From the NCBI GenBank assembly GCA_016928715.1, contig JAFGKG010000101.1:1-64000 (forward strand): DNA of 64,000 bases. Direction: 5' to 3'. Made by a program: the position numbers and the translations under genes. Shown here piece by piece: positions 61,461 to 64,000 of the stretch. Source of the DNA: Chloroflexia bacterium (GTDB lineage Bacteria; Chloroflexota; Chloroflexia; DTKN01). Position 1 is the stretch's first letter, and each line of letters starts with the position of its first letter. The notes below the pieces were generated by a model that was given only the letters and a program-made list of their open reading frames with translations, made no database searches and was not told the DNA's origin.

Positions 61461-63221
61461 ATGAAGGCGTGCTCCATGCTGTTGGTGCTGTTGCTGCTGG
61501 CTTCTGTGGGCTCGGCGGCTTGCGGGGACAATCCCCCGCCGGCGCCCGTGCCCCTGGGCCAGGGCCGTCTCGGCCAAGCCCGCCCGACGGACGGCCCCAC
61601 CCCCACCGCGCCTCCCCGTCCCCCCACCCCCGCCGCTGAACCGACTTGGCCCCCCACCCGGGAGCCGGATTCGCTCCTGCACTTGGCCCTGGCCGAGGGA
61701 GCGGCGCCGGCCTGCCTGTCCGTACCGCTGCAGGCGAAATTGGCCGCGGCCGGCTACGAGGTGGCCCCGGCCCAAGCGGATGGGCAAGCCGACCTCTACC
61801 TCGGCTACAGCCCGCCGGCCGACTTTTATCGCTGGCCGCTCAGCACGACCCAGTTCGTGCCGGTGGTCTCGTTCTGGCTGCCGCTGACCGAGGTGGCCTA
61901 TGTCGACCTGGAGCATATCTTTGCCGGACGTGTTGGCACCTGGGGCGAACTGGGCCTGGTCCGCGACGAGACTGTCGTGCCGCTGGTCCTGCAGGGCGGC
62001 CCGCCCCGGCCGCTCTCCCCGGCGCCGGCGCTGACCGTACCGGCGGCCCTGCCCGACGTGGACGCGCTGGCCGCCGCCCTGGAGCAGTATCCGGGCGGCA
62101 TCGCCCTGCTGCCTCTGGAACGGGTGGACGTGCGTTTGCGCGTCCCGCCGGTGGACGGCCGCGATCCCCTCCTGGCCGACCAAATGGACCCGCAGGACCC
62201 CCTGGCCCGCACGCTCTACCTGGCCGCCTCCCCGGCCATCGAGGCAGCGCTGTGGGCCCAACTGGAAAGCTTTGCCCACCAGCAGGCGGCCGGCCCGCCC
62301 GATCCGGCCATCGAGATTATCTTTGTCGGCGATATTATCCCGGCGCGGATGGTGGAGCAGCGCATCCTGGCCCACGGCGGCGATTACACCCGGCCCTTTG
62401 CCCAGGTGGCCGCCGGCCTGCGCCAGGGCGACCTGACCGTGGGTAACCTGGATTCGGCCCTCTCCAACGAGATCGTCCCCCCCGACGATCCCTATACCTT
62501 TTCCTTTGTGGCCAATGGCCGCTTTTGCGAGGGCCTGCGCTACGCCGGTTTCGACGCCATCAGCCTGGCCACCAATCACAGCCTGAACTATGGCGCGGAG
62601 GGCCTGTCCCATACCATCACCCTGCTCCAGGGGGCCGGCATCGTGCCCTTTGGCGCCGGCATGGACCTGCAGGAGGCCCGCCAGCCGGCCTTTTTCGAAC
62701 TCGAGGGCCTGACCTTTGCCCTGCTGGGCTACGACGACGTGGCCCATTATTACGCCGCCGGGGAGAGTTGGGCCGGCACGGCCCCCGCCGGGGCCGAATG
62801 GATGGCCGCCGACATCGCCGCCGCCCACGAACGGGCGGACGTGGTCATTCCCTATTTTCACTGGGGCTGGGAGTACAACCGGCTGCCCTCCTCGCGGCAG
62901 CGCGACCTGGCCCAGCAGGCCATTGACGCGGGGGCCGACGTGGTCGTCGGCAGTCATACCCATTGGGTACAGTCCCTGGAGCGCCGCCAGGGTGTGGCCA
63001 TTCTCTATTCGCTGGGCAATTTCGTCTTTGACCAGATGTGGTCCCTAGAGACCCGTCGAAGCGTCATCGCTCACCTGATCTTTCGCGGAAAGCGCCTGGT
63101 CAACGTGCGCCTGGAGGCGGTGCAGATCGAGGATTATCACCAGCCCCACTATATGCCGGCCGAACAGGCCGAGGAACTCTATCTTTTGTTACAGACCGCA
63201 AGTCCGGACTGGGCCCGCTAG
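61461..63221 (+). CDS. CapA-family lipoprotein with periplasmic-binding-like N-terminus
   Basis: 586 aa from ATG 61461. Signal with lipobox-like SAAC (Cys about 20), Pro-rich linker 25-70. Residues about 75-315 look like a type II binding protein of the phosphate-binding kind (VDLEHIFAGRVGTWGELGL). Residues about 325-580 are the CapA metallophosphatase-like domain: EIIFVGDIIPAR, TVGNLDSALS, AISLATNHSLNYG, VVIPYFHWGWEY, VVVGSHTHWVQ and YSLGNFVFDQ. CapA proteins work in poly-gamma-glutamate or capsule-related processes. The binding domain joined to CapA is unusual. Confidence 0.87.
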   Translation: MKACSMLLVLLLLASVGSAACGDNPPPAPVPLGQGRLGQARPTDGPTPTAPPRPPTPAAEPTWPPTREPDSLLHLALAEGAAPACLSVPLQAKLAAAGYEVAPAQADGQADLYLGYSPPADFYRWPLSTTQFVPVVSFWLPLTEVAYVDLEHIFAGRVGTWGELGLVRDETVVPLVLQGGPPRPLSPAPALTVPAALPDVDALAAALEQYPGGIALLPLERVDVRLRVPPVDGRDPLLADQMDPQDPLARTLYLAASPAIEAALWAQLESFAHQQAAGPPDPAIEIIFVGDIIPARMVEQRILAHGGDYTRPFAQVAAGLRQGDLTVGNLDSALSNEIVPPDDPYTFSFVANGRFCEGLRYAGFDAISLATNHSLNYGAEGLSHTITLLQGAGIVPFGAGMDLQEARQPAFFELEGLTFALLGYDDVAHYYAAGESWAGTAPAGAEWMAADIAAAHERADVVIPYFHWGWEYNRLPSSRQRDLAQQAIDAGADVVVGSHTHWVQSLERRQGVAILYSLGNFVFDQMWSLETRRSVIAHLIFRGKRLVNVRLEAVQIEDYHQPHYMPAEQAEELYLLLQTASPDWAR

Positions 63222-63237
63222 GGCAAAAGGAGAACCC

Positions 63238-63531
63238 ATGGAAACGATTCGCAAAGAGGAATTGGTAGACCGGATCTTGGAACAAACTCGGCTCCCCAAA
63301 ACGACGATTTGGCGTGTGCTGGACGCCACCCTGGAAGAGATCGCCAAAGCGCTGGCGAACCACGAACGGGTTCACCTGTCCCGCTTTGGCACCTTTGACC
63401 TGCGTCACTATCCCGCCCGCATGGGCGTGCATCCCCGCACGGGGGAAGAGATCCCCTATCCCGAGCGCTATGCTCCCAGCTTTCGCTCCAGCCTGACCCT
63501 GAAACGGCGTATTCGGGCCGAGGAGGAGTGA
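63238..63531 (+). CDS. HU-family DNA-binding protein
   Basis: 97-aa histone-like protein. N-terminal helices ELVDRILEQTRLPKTTIWRVLDATLEEIAKAL, then the conserved HERVHLSRFGTFDLRHYPARMGVHPRTGEEIPYPERYAPSFRSSLTLKRRI with the Pro of the DNA-intercalating arm tip region altered (IPYPERY). Slightly longer than HU (90 aa). Starts 16 bp after the CapA gene with AAAAGGAGAACCC upstream. Confidence 0.93.
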   Translation: METIRKEELVDRILEQTRLPKTTIWRVLDATLEEIAKALANHERVHLSRFGTFDLRHYPARMGVHPRTGEEIPYPERYAPSFRSSLTLKRRIRAEEE

Positions 63532-63566
63532 GCGGTCTCCCAGGGGACGCGTCTGGGTCGACTTGT

Positions 63567-63595
63567 TTGACAGAACGGGTGCCCCCGTGTACAAT
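63567..63595 (+). promoter_or_regulatory. Promoter of the chelatase-type ATPase
   Basis: TTGACA 63567-63572, 17 bp, TACAAT 63590-63595. Confidence 0.78.
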
Positions 63596-63628
63596 GGTGC
63601 CCGCAGAGAGCTATTGGAGGTTCGCTTG

Positions 63629-64000
63629 ATGTCTTGGCGGCGCCCAGTCTATCCGTTCACGGCCCTGGTCGGCCAGGAACGGATGAAACGGGCTCTGATA
63701 TTGAATGCGATCAATCCCCGCATCGGCGGATTGTTGATCCGGGGACAAAAGGGCACAGCTAAATCCACGGCAGTGCGTGCCTTGGCCTATCTTTTACCCC
63801 AGATCGAGGTTGTCCTCGACTGTCCCTTTCACTGTCCACCCGACAATCCCGATTTGATGTGCGATCACTGCCGACAACGCCTGGAAGAGGGGCTGGATCT
63901 CCCCCGCCAGGCGCGCAAAATGCAGGTGGTGGAACTGCCCATCAACGCCTCCGAGGACCGCCTGGTCGGCTCCTTTGACCTGGAGCAGGCCATCTGCGAC
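63629..64000 (+). CDS. Magnesium-chelatase-type AAA ATPase, 5' part
   Basis: The first 124 codons; the gene runs off the window. [57 protein letters not shown] holds the Walker [10 protein letters not shown]; the next part has the [18 protein letters not shown] cysteines and [22 protein letters not shown] (Mg-chelatase ChlI/BchI hallmark VGSxD). ATG follows TTGGAGGTTCGCTTG. It may be ChlI/BchI, or the CobN-associated form used in cobalamin or other metal insertion; subunit D and the large subunit would lie outside the window. Confidence 0.88.
   Translation, partial: MSWRRPVYPFTALVGQERMKRALILNAINPRIGGLLIRGQKGTAKSTAVRALAYLLPQIEVVLDCPFHCPPDNPDLMCDHCRQRLEEGLDLPRQARKMQVVELPINASEDRLVGSFDLEQAICD

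Noticed and set aside
61293-62963. 556-aa minus-strand ORF opposite the CapA-like gene
   Set aside because: Gly/Arg/Gln-rich shadow without any domain.

Overview
The window is GC-rich bacterial chromosome, densely packed with genes on both strands. The gene set suggests a non-flagellated, probably monoderm bacterium of the Chloroflexota (Anaerolineae-like). The hints are the mix of GAF/LuxR/kelch signalling proteins, several membrane-anchored alkaline-phosphatase-superfamily proteins, flippase-like LPG-synthase-type proteins, a papain protease and many short palindromic repeats. That assignment is an inference from gene content; there is no rRNA here to confirm it.

Layout. 1-1098 is gene-free and full of direct, tandem and inverted repeats. 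1099-2529 is a lipoprotein. 2927-15949 is a one-direction signalling locus: ABC ATPase, GAF-SpoIIE phosphatase, CheR, three different chemoreceptors, CheW, CheY, CheB, CheA and a STAS anti-anti-sigma-like protein, with no flagellar gene nearby. 16296-18002 is adenine deaminase. 18008-24870 (minus) runs DnaB-like RecA ATPase, large TPR membrane protein, CAP-domain protein, sulfatase-like protein. 25025-29191 is a translationally coupled glycosyltransferase/flippase operon. 29204-33715 (minus) holds a LuxR-HTH/TM/kelch protein, MurI, MurA and a Crp/Fnr regulator. 33920-35645 holds a terpene-cyclase-fold protein and a WecG/TagA glycosyltransferase. 35656-38990 (minus) is the ribD-ribE-ribBA operon behind an FMN riboswitch.

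39309-46764 holds an alkylglycerone-phosphate-synthase-like flavoprotein, a four-helix-bundle protein bracketed by heptanucleotide inverted repeats, a GlpD-like dehydrogenase, a Rieske oxygenase, a phosphoglycerate mutase whose two halves are in swapped order, and a methyltransferase. 47064-48605 is a chagasin-papain fusion protease. Next come tRNA-fMet, tRNA-Met, a small ferredoxin and tRNA-Pro. A DsbA-VKOR pair follows, in which the first active-site cysteine of DsbA is an in-frame TGA. 50771-59127 (minus) holds methylmalonyl-CoA mutase large subunit, a membrane phosphodiesterase, a QueG-like iron-sulfur protein, SSB, a TIM-barrel isomerase, a flippase-like protein and RF1. The right end has a second sulfatase-like protein, a CapA-like lipoprotein, HU and the 5' part of a magnesium-chelatase-type AAA ATPase.

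The strongest unusual items are the circularly permuted iPGM (44299-45885), the candidate selenocysteine DsbA (49989-50663), MurI and MurA in one operon both lacking a catalytic cysteine, and the protease carrying its own chagasin-type inhibitor domain. Many promoters read as TTGACA-like, exactly 17 bp, TATAAT-like, which helped fix several starts. All identifications come from reading motifs; no database search was run.
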